DNA of 64,000 nucleotides. Source: Pseudomonas helvetica (GTDB lineage Bacteria; Pseudomonadota; Gammaproteobacteria; Pseudomonadales; Pseudomonadaceae). Where the stretch lies: assembly GCF_039908645.1 (NCBI RefSeq), contig NZ_CP150917.1, forward strand, positions 5,219,501-5,283,500, given 5' to 3'. The notes beneath the pieces are model-generated. The model saw only the letters and a program-made list of their open reading frames with translations. It was not told where the DNA came from and did not search any database. Positions 17,068 to 25,085 of the stretch are shown one piece after another. The stretch's first letter is position 1; each line of letters begins with the position of its first letter. The position numbers and the translations under genes were made by a program.

Positions 17068-18057
17068 TCAGCGCAGAATAATCACCCGTCCCAACAGGCT
17101 GTGCTGCTCGAACCCCAACACCCCTTGCAGGGAATCGAGCACCGCTTGCGGGTCTTTGCTTGGAAAGCTGCCACTGATCCGTCGCGCGGCCAGGTCGTCG
17201 TTGAGCACCACGATCCGCCCCGGGTAATAGCGGTCGAGGTCTTTCACCACATCGGCCAAGGGTGACTTGTAGTAATTGAGCCAGCCCTGACGCCAGGCCA
17301 GTTGCGCTTCACTGTCGACGGCGTGGAGTTTTGCTGCGCTGCCGGCGCCATAAGCCACTTGCTGACCGGCCGTCAGCACCTGCTGCTCGGCGCCCTTGGT
17401 CGGCGTCACACCGACGCGTCCAGAAAGTACCGTCACCTGCGCGCCCGCCGGTTGCAAGCGCACTTCGAACTGCGTGCCGAGCACCCGCGCCTCGCCTTTT
17501 TCGGCATCGACCACAAAGGGCTCGCCGGTATGGCTCACGTTGAAAAAGGCTGCACCGCGGCGCAGCCGAACATGCCGCTCACCGTGGCTGAAATCCACGG
17601 CAATGGCGCTGTCGGCATCGAGAATGACTCGGGATTGATCGCCCAAGGTCACGTTGCGCACTTCACCCGGTGCCGAGACATAGTCCGCCGTTAAATCATC
17701 GAACCAATGCGAGGGCTGCCAGCCGGCGCCTATCGAAACCATCAGCAGCAAGCAGGCGGCCATGGCCAAACCGCCAGACCAGCGCCGCACGCCGGAACGC
17801 CTGGAGCGCTGCATCGCATTGAGATAACCCTGCAAGGCAAAGGCATCTTCGTCGGCCAGGGTACGAGCCGGTGCTTCGCTCATTTCCCAGACCACCTGCG
17901 CTTGGGCATAGGCTTCGGCATGCGCCGGATCGGCCTGTAACCAACGGCTGAACGTGGCGTGATCGCCGCTGCTTGGTTGGTCGTGCAACAGGCTCAGCCA
18001 GGCCAGCGCGACCTGCTCCTGAGCCGGCGTCGGAGTGACATTGACGGTGTGATTCAC
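17068..18057 (-). CDS. FecR-type anti-sigma factor / signal transducer
   Basis: A 329-residue single-pass inner-membrane protein. The cytoplasmic N-terminal domain (residues about 10-80; WLSLLHDQPSSGDHATFSRW, then ADPAHAEAYAQAQVVW) binds the sigma factor. A membrane helix spans about 97-115 (GGLAMAACLLLMVSIGAGW). A periplasmic FecR domain follows (about 130-230; YVSAPGEVRNVTLGDQSRVI, RGAAFFNVSH, LGTQFEVRL), then a C-terminal STN-binding region. Its start overlaps the sigma gene's stop by four bases (ATGA). It is expected to relay ligand binding from an STN receptor; the only such receptor here is encoded at 8428-10869. Confidence 0.92.
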   Translation of the reverse strand: MNHTVNVTPTPAQEQVALAWLSLLHDQPSSGDHATFSRWLQADPAHAEAYAQAQVVWEMSEAPARTLADEDAFALQGYLNAMQRSRRSGVRRWSGGLAMAACLLLMVSIGAGWQPSHWFDDLTADYVSAPGEVRNVTLGDQSRVILDADSAIAVDFSHGERHVRLRRGAAFFNVSHTGEPFVVDAEKGEARVLGTQFEVRLQPAGAQVTVLSGRVGVTPTKGAEQQVLTAGQQVAYGAGSAAKLHAVDSEAQLAWRQGWLNYYKSPLADVVKDLDRYYPGRIVVLNDDLAARRISGSFPSKDPQAVLDSLQGVLGFEQHSLLGRVIILR

Positions 18058-18626
18058 GGGGCTGTCCCTGGCGTGCGTGATTCAGGTTCTCGCAGACTGG
18101 CCTTGCAGGCTTCGAGGGCGCGCATCATATGTTTTTCAACGGCACTTTGGGAAAGCCCCATGGCCTTGGCGATTTCGGCGTACTTGCGCCCGTGGATGCG
18201 GTTGAGCAGAAAAATCTGCCGGGTACGTTCGGGCAAACCGCGCAACGCCGCCTCGACATGGCGCAGGTCATTGCCGGCTTCCAGCGCCGCTTGCGGCTCG
18301 ACGCTGAGGTTGTGCTGTTGCTCCGGCAGCCAGCCTTCGTTGAGTCGCACCCGCGCGCCTTCGCTGCGTAGATGGTCGATAGCAATGTTGCCGGCGCAGC
18401 GCAACAGGTAAGTGCTGAGTTCTTCGACTTGCACCAATGGTCGGCGCCAGAAACGTAGAAACAGGTCCTGCACCAGATCGGCAGCCGTCGCCCGACAACC
18501 CACGCGCCGACTGACCAACGCTTCCATTTGCGGACGCTGGGACAGGAAGACCTGCAGAAAATACGCGCGACTGTCCGGGCTGTCAGAGCCGTCGATGTTC
18601 CGGGATTCGGGTGGAGTATTGATCAT
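18054..18626 (-). CDS. FecI-type ECF sigma factor
   Basis: A 190-residue ECF sigma factor of the iron-starvation group. Region 2 reads RATAADLVQDLFLRFWRRPL, followed by LLRCAGNIAIDHLRSE. Region 4 reads LPERTRQIFLLNRIHGRKYAEIAKAMGLSQSAVEKHM. Frames extend to 18707, but those start codons fall inside or beside a Fur-box-like site, so the first ATG downstream, at 18626 (MINTPPESRN), is preferred. It is followed by its FecR partner with a 4-base overlap. It should activate the STN receptor gene and perhaps itself under iron starvation. Confidence 0.9.
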   Translation of the reverse strand: MINTPPESRNIDGSDSPDSRAYFLQVFLSQRPQMEALVSRRVGCRATAADLVQDLFLRFWRRPLVQVEELSTYLLRCAGNIAIDHLRSEGARVRLNEGWLPEQQHNLSVEPQAALEAGNDLRHVEAALRGLPERTRQIFLLNRIHGRKYAEIAKAMGLSQSAVEKHMMRALEACKASLREPESRTPGTAP

Positions 18627-18680
18627 CAAAGGCCGACTCAACGTGGTCCATGCCCTACGCAGGGTCAACGGTGCGCCAAT

Positions 18681-18699
18681 ATTAATGATAAATATTCTC
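18681..18699. promoter_or_regulatory. Candidate Fur box upstream of fecI-like gene
   Basis: ATTAATGATAAATATTCTC matches the 19-bp Fur consensus GATAATGATAATCATTATC at 14 positions by eye. It lies 55 bp before the chosen sigma-factor start. Fur repression of FecI-type genes is standard in pseudomonads, so the position fits. Confidence 0.6.
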
Positions 18700-18828
18700 A
18701 TGTGCAAAAGACTCTGATCAGAGCCCGCTACTCAGTCGGTCTGAGCTGATTGGCGAATGCAGTGATTAGCGACGCGGGAACCAGGCTGCTCCCGTGTGAT
18801 GGGTGACAACAAGGGTCGAGACGCGGGG

Positions 18829-19731
18829 TCAGGAACAGGCGGTTTTCAACGCGGGGGGATCCAGCTGGTCACGAAACGCCAGGTAGTGCTTGAGCACCTG
18901 GATCGGCGCCTCGATTTGCGGGTAATGACCGATTCCGCGTAGCAATACCGTGTCCGGATTGGGGATCAACTGGCGGTAGCGTTCGACCATGTGGGCGCCG
19001 GACACCGGGTCGACTTCGCCATCGATCACCCGCATCGCAACGGTGCCCGCTTGCATGGCCTTGACCCACCTGTCCCGCTGTATGCGGCGTTGCGGGATAT
19101 AGTTGATCAGCTTGTGCATGATCCGCGTGCCACGGTTGTTGTCGATCAGGCTCCAGAAATCATCCAGCTCGCTTTCACTTGGACGGGTCCGGGGACCAAA
19201 GATCTGCCGGAAACTCTTGACCAGCCCATCCCGACTGAACGCCCGTCCGATCATCCAGCCCAACGGACTGAGCAACAATTTTTGCATCAACACCGGCTGA
19301 TGGGTTTCGGGAAACAGGCCACCGTTGAGGAACACACAACTGCCAATCTCGACACGCGCCTCATTATGTCGGGCCAACAACTCCTGAGCCACGCTGTCAC
19401 CGTAATCATGCGCCAGCAGGTGCACAGGCTGCCGGACACCCAGATAGTCCAGCAGTGCCTGCTGCAAATCGGCCTGCTCCAACAGGCAATATTCATGGTC
19501 CAGTGGCTTGGCCGAGTCACCAAAACCGAGCATGTCGCAGGCGATCACTCGATACCGCTGGGTCAAGGGTTGCCAAAGGTAATGCCAGTCCCAACTGGCG
19601 GTGGGGAATCCGTGGATCAGCAACAAGGGCTCACCTTGCCCGGCCACCCAATAGCGAATGGTCTGGCCACGGAACACAAAGCTCTGTCCGCGTTTGCGCC
19701 AGACGCATAAAGGGATCTCGGAGAGTGGCAT
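18829..19731 (-). CDS. Alpha/beta hydrolase, MEST-like
   Basis: A 300-residue alpha/beta-hydrolase. The oxyanion-hole segment LLIHGFPTASWDWHYLW is at about residues 37-53. The nucleophile elbow reads LAHDYGDSVAQE, so an Asp takes the usual Ser position, as in haloalkane dehalogenases and epoxide hydrolases. Candidate acid and base are in DGEVDPV and GIGHYPQIEAP. The cap region LNGGLFPETHQPVLMQKLL and FGPRTRPSESELDDFW recalls vertebrate MEST/PEG1 from memory; bacterial homologues of that protein exist, function unknown. Its ATG overlaps the stop of the class II aldolase gene (TAATG), so the two are coupled. Likely substrates are unknown. Confidence 0.85.
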   Translation of the reverse strand: MPLSEIPLCVWRKRGQSFVFRGQTIRYWVAGQGEPLLLIHGFPTASWDWHYLWQPLTQRYRVIACDMLGFGDSAKPLDHEYCLLEQADLQQALLDYLGVRQPVHLLAHDYGDSVAQELLARHNEARVEIGSCVFLNGGLFPETHQPVLMQKLLLSPLGWMIGRAFSRDGLVKSFRQIFGPRTRPSESELDDFWSLIDNNRGTRIMHKLINYIPQRRIQRDRWVKAMQAGTVAMRVIDGEVDPVSGAHMVERYRQLIPNPDTVLLRGIGHYPQIEAPIQVLKHYLAFRDQLDPPALKTACS

Positions 19732-20513
19732 TAGAGTCTGAAACCCGGAGCTTGTTGATCGAGTTTACGCAGCAGCGCCGGCCAGGCCAGCGCGCCGCCC
19801 ATCCCTTGAGCACTTTTGGTCACGCCGGCAATCATCGCCTTGGCGCCTGCAAGGATCTGCGGTTCGATGGCAATCAGTTCAGCCCCGCCGTTCTGCGCCA
19901 GCACCTGGATCTCGCAGGCACGCTGGAAGGTAAACATCATCAAGAAGGTGTCGGCAATGCTGCTGCCACAGGTCAGTAGCCCGTGGTTGTGCAACATCAG
20001 AAAACTGTTTTCACCGAGGTCGGCTTGCAGGCGCGCCTTTTCGTCGTGGTTGAGTGCGACACCTTCATAGGCGTGATACGCCAGGCTGGAGAGCACAAAC
20101 AGTGATTGCTGGCTGATGGGCAATACGCCCTGCTTCTGCGCGGAAACCGCCACACCGGCCGCCGTGTGGGTATGCAGCACGCACACCACGTCGTGACGCA
20201 CTTCATGCACGGCGCTGTGAATGGTGTATCCGGCGGGATTGATCTCGTAGGGGCTGTCCATCAGCTTGTTGCCGGCCTGATCGACTTTCACCAGGCTCGA
20301 CGCGGTAATTTCGTGAAACATCATTCCGAACGGATTGATCAAAAAATCTTCAGTCCCCGGCACTTTGGCGGAGATATGGGTAAAGATCAGATCGTCCCAC
20401 CCCTGCAGCGCCACCAGCCGATAGCAGGCCGCCAGATCGACACGGGTTTGCCACTCGGCGGCGCTAACCTGGTCTTGCACATCGGATGTCGATTGAACGG
20501 GGGTTACGCTCAC
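19731..20513 (-). CDS. Class II aldolase/adducin domain protein
   Basis: A 260-residue class II aldolase/adducin-head protein. The GWDDLIFTHISAKVPG segment is the family N-terminus. Zinc ligands are expected in VLHTHTAAG (the HxH pair) and LMLHNHGLLTCG. Sequence spacing resembles the adducin-like or decarboxylase-like members often annotated simply as class II aldolase. The start is GTG at 20513, with AGAGG upstream. It is cotranscribed with the MEST-like hydrolase that follows with a one-base overlap. The substrate is unknown; a sugar-phosphate or hydroxy-acid cleavage or epimerisation would fit the fold. Confidence 0.85.
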   Translation of the reverse strand: MSVTPVQSTSDVQDQVSAAEWQTRVDLAACYRLVALQGWDDLIFTHISAKVPGTEDFLINPFGMMFHEITASSLVKVDQAGNKLMDSPYEINPAGYTIHSAVHEVRHDVVCVLHTHTAAGVAVSAQKQGVLPISQQSLFVLSSLAYHAYEGVALNHDEKARLQADLGENSFLMLHNHGLLTCGSSIADTFLMMFTFQRACEIQVLAQNGGAELIAIEPQILAGAKAMIAGVTKSAQGMGGALAWPALLRKLDQQAPGFRL

Positions 20514-20708
20514 GGCAAGGACCTCTGGTTCTTATTATTTATTTCGTAGGGGTAAACGCAGTCTAGTCAGCTGTCGGGGTTCGTGTAGTTGCATTCGCAG
20601 CCAGCTTACTGACCCAACGAGTCAGCAAGCCTTCGGCTGCTAAAAGCCGTGAGCGATGTCACAACACCCGGATTATTAGCGGCGTCGCAAACAGGTGCAT
20701 GTGTGCGG

Positions 20709-21164
20709 TCAGCCGCGTAGCGCGCTGATCAGTTCCGCCAGCCAAGGTTCGGCGTCAGTTTCCGGGGTCACGCTTTCGCTGGCGTCCAGGCGCAGCATGG
20801 GCAGCACTTCGCGCACGCCCAATTCACCGAACAGCTCACGCATTTGTTCACCGCCACCACAGAAAGTATCGCCGTAGCTGGCATCCCCCAGGCCAATCAC
20901 CGCTCCCGGCAAACCGCGCCAGGCAGCGGGCAGTTGATCGCGAATCATCGAATACAGCGGTTGCAGGTTGTCCGGCAACTCGCCCATACCCGTGGTCGAG
21001 GTTACGACCAGGAAGGCTTGTGGAGCGAATGCCTGGACATCGGCCAGGGTTGCACGCGGGTTGTGCCAGGTTTCAAAACCTGCAGCCTTGAGAAGGTTGG
21101 CCGCATGCCGGGCGACTTCTTCAGCCGTGCCGTACACCGAGCCGGAAAGAATGGCGACTTTCAT
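20709..21164 (-). CDS. Flavodoxin (MioC-like)
   Basis: A 151-residue flavodoxin: the FMN phosphate loop is SGSVYGTAEEVARH at residues 8-21, then TSTTGMGELPDN and the GLGDASYGDTFCGGGEQM loop, all expected FMN contacts. Length and motifs fit the short MioC/YqcA-type flavodoxins. The start is ATG at 21164; a TTG one codon upstream is less likely. It lies divergent from the LOV photoreceptor across 153 bp. Electron-donor partners are not identifiable here. Confidence 0.9.
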   Translation of the reverse strand: MKVAILSGSVYGTAEEVARHAANLLKAAGFETWHNPRATLADVQAFAPQAFLVVTSTTGMGELPDNLQPLYSMIRDQLPAAWRGLPGAVIGLGDASYGDTFCGGGEQMRELFGELGVREVLPMLRLDASESVTPETDAEPWLAELISALRG

Positions 21165-21254
21165 CAATCTGATCCTGAAGCAGAGTAAAAGACCCGGATA
21201 TTAACAGCTGAGGCAAAAAAGCTGCGATTGCCTCGCAATTAGGTCTGGTGGCCA

Positions 21255-21283
21255 GTGGACAGTCCACAGCCATGTCATAGAAT
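21255..21283 (+). promoter_or_regulatory. Candidate LOV-gene promoter with dyad over the -35
   Basis: TGGACA (21256-21261) and TAGAAT (21278-21283) form a -35/-10 pair with a 16-bp spacer, 35 bp before the LOV start codon. The -35 is embedded in the perfect dyad GTGGAC-A-GTCCAC (21255-21267), where a regulator could compete with RNA polymerase. Confidence 0.45.
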
Positions 21284-21317
21284 GCATCTCGTCATTCGAT
21301 GCAGAAAGGATTCTCTG

Positions 21318-21791
21318 ATGATCAATGCCCAACTGATGCAATTGGCAATCAACGCTTCGAACGATGGAATCGTCATCGCGGAAAGGGAAGGCGAAGACAA
21401 CATCCTGATCTACGTTAACCCCGCCTTCGAAAAACTGACCGGCTATAGCGCTGAAGAAATCCTGTATCAGGACTGTCGCTTTCTCCAGTCCGTGGACCGC
21501 GACCAGGCTGCACTCAGCATGATCCGCGAAACGTTGAAGGGTGGAAAATCCTGCCGGGAAATACTGCGCAACTATCGCAAGGACGGCACACACTTCTGGA
21601 ATGAGCTGTCGCTTTCAACCGTCTACAACGAAAATGACAAGCAGACTTACTTTATCGGCGTGCAGAAAGACGTCACCATTCAGGTCAAGACGCAACAACG
21701 GGTTAACCAACTGGAAGCCCAACTAGCCGAAGTTCAAGCGGAACTACAGGCACTCAAAGCGACAAACGGTCAAAACAAGCTGTCGAATTAA
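21318..21791 (+). CDS. Short LOV-domain blue-light photoreceptor
   Basis: A 157-residue protein consisting of one LOV (PAS) domain and a C-terminal helix. The photoactive cysteine sits in YQDCRFLQ (residue about 53), which forms the FMN adduct. GIVIAEREGED, YVNPAFEKLTGYS, NYRKDGTHFWNELS and YFIGVQKDVT complete the canonical LOV core. The tail (QQRVNQLEAQLAEVQAELQAL) is a likely coiled coil for dimerisation. It is very similar in layout to the P. putida short LOV proteins such as PpSB1-LOV, from memory. AGAAAGGA eight bases before ATG 21318 supports the start. Having no output domain, it must act through a partner; the LitR-like regulator 0.7 kb away is the best candidate. Confidence 0.93.
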   Translation: MINAQLMQLAINASNDGIVIAEREGEDNILIYVNPAFEKLTGYSAEEILYQDCRFLQSVDRDQAALSMIRETLKGGKSCREILRNYRKDGTHFWNELSLSTVYNENDKQTYFIGVQKDVTIQVKTQQRVNQLEAQLAEVQAELQALKATNGQNKLSN

Positions 21792-21845
21792 TGGTCATTA
21801 ACTACAATCACCAGTGACTTTGTAATTACTTCTTTCGAGCCAACC

Positions 21846-22451
21846 ATGCATCGCGATACCCTCCTGACTCAGGATGAACTGGATTTCATCCAGACCATGC
21901 AGCACAACCCGCAGCTCAATGTTCGCGATGCGACGTCGAGCCTGCTGGTGAATGGGGGCTCGCAAATCCGCGATTTATTGACACGCCTGGCGGCCAACGA
22001 GCAGGTCACCATCCAGGCACACTTCGAAAATCAGCAAATGACCTTTCCTCTGCACCTGGTGGAGGATGAGTTTCATGCGCTGCATTTGCGCCTGGGCGTA
22101 CCGAGCATCTACGAGGACGGACCGATGGTTCGCCCCTGGCGCCTGGCGCTTGAAGAACCCGTAGCCCTGGAGAACGCCAAAGGCCAACCCGGCACGCTAT
22201 GGGTGCACGAAGTGTCGTTCAAGGGAGTCTTGCTGGAGGTACGCAACCGTACCAAGCCGCCGAAAAGTTTCGCACTGTGGTTCAGCCCTTCAGGCTACGA
22301 ACGCATTGCATTGCGCGGGGCTTTCGAGCGAGAAACCGAACAGGGTTATTACGCCTATCGGCTCAACCAAAGCGACAAGGATGAAACCGAACGCCTGCGT
22401 CAGTACATTCTCCAGCAGCATCGCCTGACACATCCCGCGCTGCACATCTGA
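21846..22451 (+). CDS. Conserved hypothetical protein, PilZ-like features
   Basis: A 201-residue cytosolic protein, unrecognised at family level. The N-terminal half is helical (MHRDTLLTQDELDFIQTM). The second half has a weak PilZ-like pattern: RPWRL, then HEVSFKGVLLEV, loosely matching the RxxxR and D/NxSxxG motifs of c-di-GMP-binding domains, but the spacing and the missing Asp make binding doubtful. It follows the LOV gene by 54 bp on the same strand and may be cotranscribed. It is convergent with the MerR/LitR-like gene, with stops three bases apart. The context suggests a role in the light-response module. Confidence 0.72.
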   Translation: MHRDTLLTQDELDFIQTMQHNPQLNVRDATSSLLVNGGSQIRDLLTRLAANEQVTIQAHFENQQMTFPLHLVEDEFHALHLRLGVPSIYEDGPMVRPWRLALEEPVALENAKGQPGTLWVHEVSFKGVLLEVRNRTKPPKSFALWFSPSGYERIALRGAFERETEQGYYAYRLNQSDKDETERLRQYILQQHRLTHPALHI

Positions 22452-22454
22452 GCC

Positions 22455-23405
22455 TCAGGTATCGAGCGTTCCCGCGAGGAACTGCTGCAAACGTTGCTGC
22501 ATCAGTCCCCCTTCACTTCCAATACAGCCAATCGACGATCCGACCAGGCTCTCCTGTGCCAGATCCGCCGAATCACCAGCGAGCATCAGGCGGCAATCCA
22601 GGCCCATCGCCAAGCGATTCAGACGACGGATAAAGTCGGGTGTAGGCGATTGATTGGAGAACAGCACCAGCGCGTGCGGCTTGATCTTTTCACAGACCAG
22701 AGTCAGTTCATCAAAGGGCTGCCCCAGTGCCAACAGCCTGATTCCCACCTGCACACTGCCCATATACAAAGCCGCCAAGAGCAACTCAAGCTTGCGGCAC
22801 TGCCCATCAATAGCAGAAACGACTACCCGCAACGGCTGCGTCCCCCGCAACAAAAATAAACGCTGAAGAACCCTGGTACGTAGAAACCCGTCCAGCATCA
22901 CCCACTCGCTGGTTTCTCCGAACAGATCGTGTTGCTGGAGTAACTGTATCCACAGCGGCATCAAAATGTGCTGGAACACCACGGTCAGGGAATACGTGGA
23001 AAATACCTGCCCATAAATCCGGCCCAATTCCACATCGTCGAAATGATTGAGCGCCGCTTTGATCTGTGTTTGCCATTGAACATAGTCAGCCTGAACTGAC
23101 TCGTCCTCAATGATACTGGGCGATGCTTGGACTTCGCTGATCTTCGCCAGAATCCTGCCCACCTTGCTGACTGCCACACCCCGTCCGATCCAGCCAAGAA
23201 TGCTCTGAACCCGTTCAATATCGGTCATGGAGTACAGCCGATGCCCACTTTCGGTGCGTGCTGGTTGAATCAAACCATAGCGCCGCTCCCAGGCACGCAA
23301 GGTCACCGGATTGACGCCTGTCAGGCGTGACACTTCACGAATAGGGAACAGCTGCTCCTGCTTTATCAAGAGCGGAGGCGGGTGAGGCATAGCCGTAATA
23401 GCCAT
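22455..23405 (-). CDS. MerR-family regulator, class II LitR-like (B12 pocket degenerate)
   Basis: A 316-residue regulator. The N-terminal MerR helix-turn-helix is IREVSRLTGVNPVTLRAWER, followed by RYGLIQPARTESGHRLYSM. A middle four-helix-bundle-like region (about 100-180) and a C-terminal Rossmann-like cobalamin-type domain (about 185-310, VVVSAIDGQCRKLELLLAAL) give the CarH/LitR architecture. The GExH motif that shields B12 in light-sensing CarH proteins is replaced by GQCR, and no DxHxxG is visible, so B12 sensing seems lost. P. putida class II LitR proteins are described as lacking B12 sensing and working with a short LOV protein. The ATG at 23405 was chosen; the frame extends to 23465. 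No strong ribosome site is seen at either. Confidence 0.88.
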   Translation of the reverse strand: MAITAMPHPPPLLIKQEQLFPIREVSRLTGVNPVTLRAWERRYGLIQPARTESGHRLYSMTDIERVQSILGWIGRGVAVSKVGRILAKISEVQASPSIIEDESVQADYVQWQTQIKAALNHFDDVELGRIYGQVFSTYSLTVVFQHILMPLWIQLLQQHDLFGETSEWVMLDGFLRTRVLQRLFLLRGTQPLRVVVSAIDGQCRKLELLLAALYMGSVQVGIRLLALGQPFDELTLVCEKIKPHALVLFSNQSPTPDFIRRLNRLAMGLDCRLMLAGDSADLAQESLVGSSIGCIGSEGGLMQQRLQQFLAGTLDT

Positions 23406-23531
23406 TACTAGGACGTCCGTGTCAGATTGGATCCCATTTAGCCCTGATCGGTCTTCTACATTCAAGAGGGGCTTATTCGACCAACATCTTTGGAGTATCG
23501 AGTGAAATCGGGAATAATCCTTGCTTGCTTT

Positions 23532-23562
23532 TAAACGCAGCCCTTTACCCCGGTGCTGCGTT
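23532..23562. promoter_or_regulatory. Hairpin in 5' region of monooxygenase-domain gene
   Basis: AAACGCAG and CTGCGTTT form an 8-bp stem around a 15-base loop, about 50 bases before the start of the next gene. It could be the tail of a transcript, an operator, or an untranslated-region structure; nothing distinguishes these. Confidence 0.3.
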
Positions 23563-23611
23563 TTGTACGCCTCCTACCCGGAACCGCGTGCTTGTCCTAC
23601 GGAGATACACA

Positions 23612-24181
23612 ATGTCTACCTCACCCGTCACCCTGATGGTTGCACGTCGCGTTGCCAACGGGCGTTATCAGGACCTGATCGCCTGGTTGCGCGAAGGCGA
23701 ACAACTGGCCACTGATTTTCCTGGTTATCTCGGCTCTGGCGTGCTTGCACCGCCGCCCGGCGATGACGAATTCCAGATTATTTTCCGCTTCGCCGATGAG
23801 CAAACCCTGCATGCGTGGGAGCATTCCGTCTCGCGCACGGCGTGGCTGGCACGTGGCAGCGAGTTGTTTGCCCACCCTTCCGAGCATCGGGTCAGCGGCA
23901 TCGACGGTTGGTTCGGTGCAGTCGGGCAACGTCCACCTCGCTGGAAACAGGCCGTGGCGATCTGGCTGGCATTTTTCCCGGTCTCGCTACTGTTCAACTT
24001 TGTACTCGGCCCACTGCTGGGCGACATAAGCCTGCTGCCCCGAGTGTTCGTCAGCACCCTGGCCCTGACGCCTTTGATGGTCTACTTCTTCATCCCGCTG
24101 TCGACCCACCTGCTGGCCGGCTGGTTGAACAACACACAGGGGCGGCCATTGCCCACGGCACCGTCCACCCAGAATCGCTAG
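23612..24181 (+). CDS. Antibiotic biosynthesis monooxygenase-domain membrane protein
   Basis: A 189-residue protein. Residues about 5-95 form an ABM ferredoxin-like domain (VTLMVARRVANGRYQDLIAW, then FQIIFRFADEQTLHAWEHS). Two C-terminal membrane helices follow, at about 110-132 (AVAIWLAFFPVSLLFNFVLG) and 145-170. ABM-plus-two-helix proteins are common in proteobacteria with unknown function. GGAG seven bases before ATG 23612 decides the start; the frame itself opens upstream. It is divergent from the LitR-like gene across a 206-bp gap, which makes it a plausible light-regulated target. Confidence 0.83.
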   Translation: MSTSPVTLMVARRVANGRYQDLIAWLREGEQLATDFPGYLGSGVLAPPPGDDEFQIIFRFADEQTLHAWEHSVSRTAWLARGSELFAHPSEHRVSGIDGWFGAVGQRPPRWKQAVAIWLAFFPVSLLFNFVLGPLLGDISLLPRVFVSTLALTPLMVYFFIPLSTHLLAGWLNNTQGRPLPTAPSTQNR

Positions 24182-24186
24182 CCCTC

Positions 24187-24279
24187 CTGTAGGAGCAAGG
24201 CTTGCCCGCGATAAACGATAACTCGTTGTAACAGATAGACCAGGTCGCCTTCATCGCGGGTAAGCCTTGCTCCTACAGG
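24187..24279. repeat. REPIN, CTGTAGGAGCAAGGC family
   Basis: CTGTAGGAGCAAGGCTTGCC at the left and its inverse GTAAGCCTTGCTCCTACAG at the right, about 40 bp apart. It is a different REP family from the one in the tandem array. It separates the monooxygenase-domain gene from folM. Confidence 0.85.
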
Positions 24280-24315
24280 GGTAGCGCTTGACGTAGGTAT
24301 GCAGCACTCGTCGCT

Positions 24316-24334
24316 GGTATAGTTTTGCCATACC
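24316..24334. promoter_or_regulatory. Dyad upstream of folM
   Basis: GGTATAGTTTTGCCATACC is a near-perfect inverted repeat (one mismatch per arm) that contains a TATAGT -10-like hexamer, 18 bp before the folM ATG. A TTGACG at 24288-24293 is 24 bp from TATAGT, too far for an ordinary promoter. A MerR-type site is possible but not established. Confidence 0.35.
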
Positions 24335-24351
24335 CGCGATGCGAGCCATCC

Positions 24352-25062
24352 ATGACCTCTTCCTCAGCTCCGATCCTCATTACCGGCGCCAGCCAACGTG
24401 TCGGCCTGCACTGCGCGCAGCGGCTGCTGGAAGAAGGTCACCGCGTGATCATCAGCTACCGCAGCGAACGCCCGGGCGTGCAAACACTGCGCGACCTAGG
24501 CGCGATTACACTGTTTGCCGACTTCTCCAGCGAGGCCGGAATCCTGGCGTTTATCACGCAACTCAAAGCCCATACCCAGAGCTTGCGGGCGATTGTGCAT
24601 AACGCTTCTGCCTGGCTGGCCGAAACCCCTGACACCGAAGTGGCTGCGTTCACCCAGATGTTCAGCGTGCACATGCTTGCGCCCTATCTGATCAACCTGC
24701 ATTGTGCCGACTTGCTGGAGCGCTCCAGCCCCGCCGACATCGTGCATATCAGCGACGATGTCACGCGCAAGGGCAGCAGCAAGCACATTGCCTACTGCGC
24801 CACCAAAGCCGGGCTCGACAGCCTGACCTTGTCCTTCGCGGCGAAATTCGCCCCGAAAATCAAGGTCAACGGTATCGCGCCAGCCCTGCTACTGTTTAAC
24901 CCCGACGATGACGCGGCGTATCGCGCCAAGGCCCTGGCCAAGTCTGCGCTGGGTATCGAACCCGGCAGCGAGGTTGTCTACCAGAGCCTGCGCTACTTGC
25001 TGGACAACCCTTATGTCACCGGCACGACCCTGACCGTCAACGGCGGACGGCACGTCAAATAG
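24352..25062 (+). CDS. folM: Dihydromonapterin reductase (FolM), SDR family
   Basis: A 236-residue short-chain dehydrogenase with cofactor motif [13 protein letters not shown] at residues about 9-21, the NASAW segment (NAG equivalent), and catalytic YCATKAG. The end ([16 protein letters not shown]) is typical for SDRs. FolM reduces dihydromonapterin to tetrahydromonapterin, the cofactor of phenylalanine hydroxylase in pseudomonads. The assignment rests on context: folE and folX follow at once. The start at 24352 is preferred over an in-frame ATG at 24325 because the protein then begins just before the Rossmann strand. Confidence 0.87.
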   Translation: MTSSSAPILITGASQRVGLHCAQRLLEEGHRVIISYRSERPGVQTLRDLGAITLFADFSSEAGILAFITQLKAHTQSLRAIVHNASAWLAETPDTEVAAFTQMFSVHMLAPYLINLHCADLLERSSPADIVHISDDVTRKGSSKHIAYCATKAGLDSLTLSFAAKFAPKIKVNGIAPALLLFNPDDDAAYRAKALAKSALGIEPGSEVVYQSLRYLLDNPYVTGTTLTVNGGRHVK

Positions 25063-25085
25063 GCCGCCCCCCGCGAGGATGTTCC

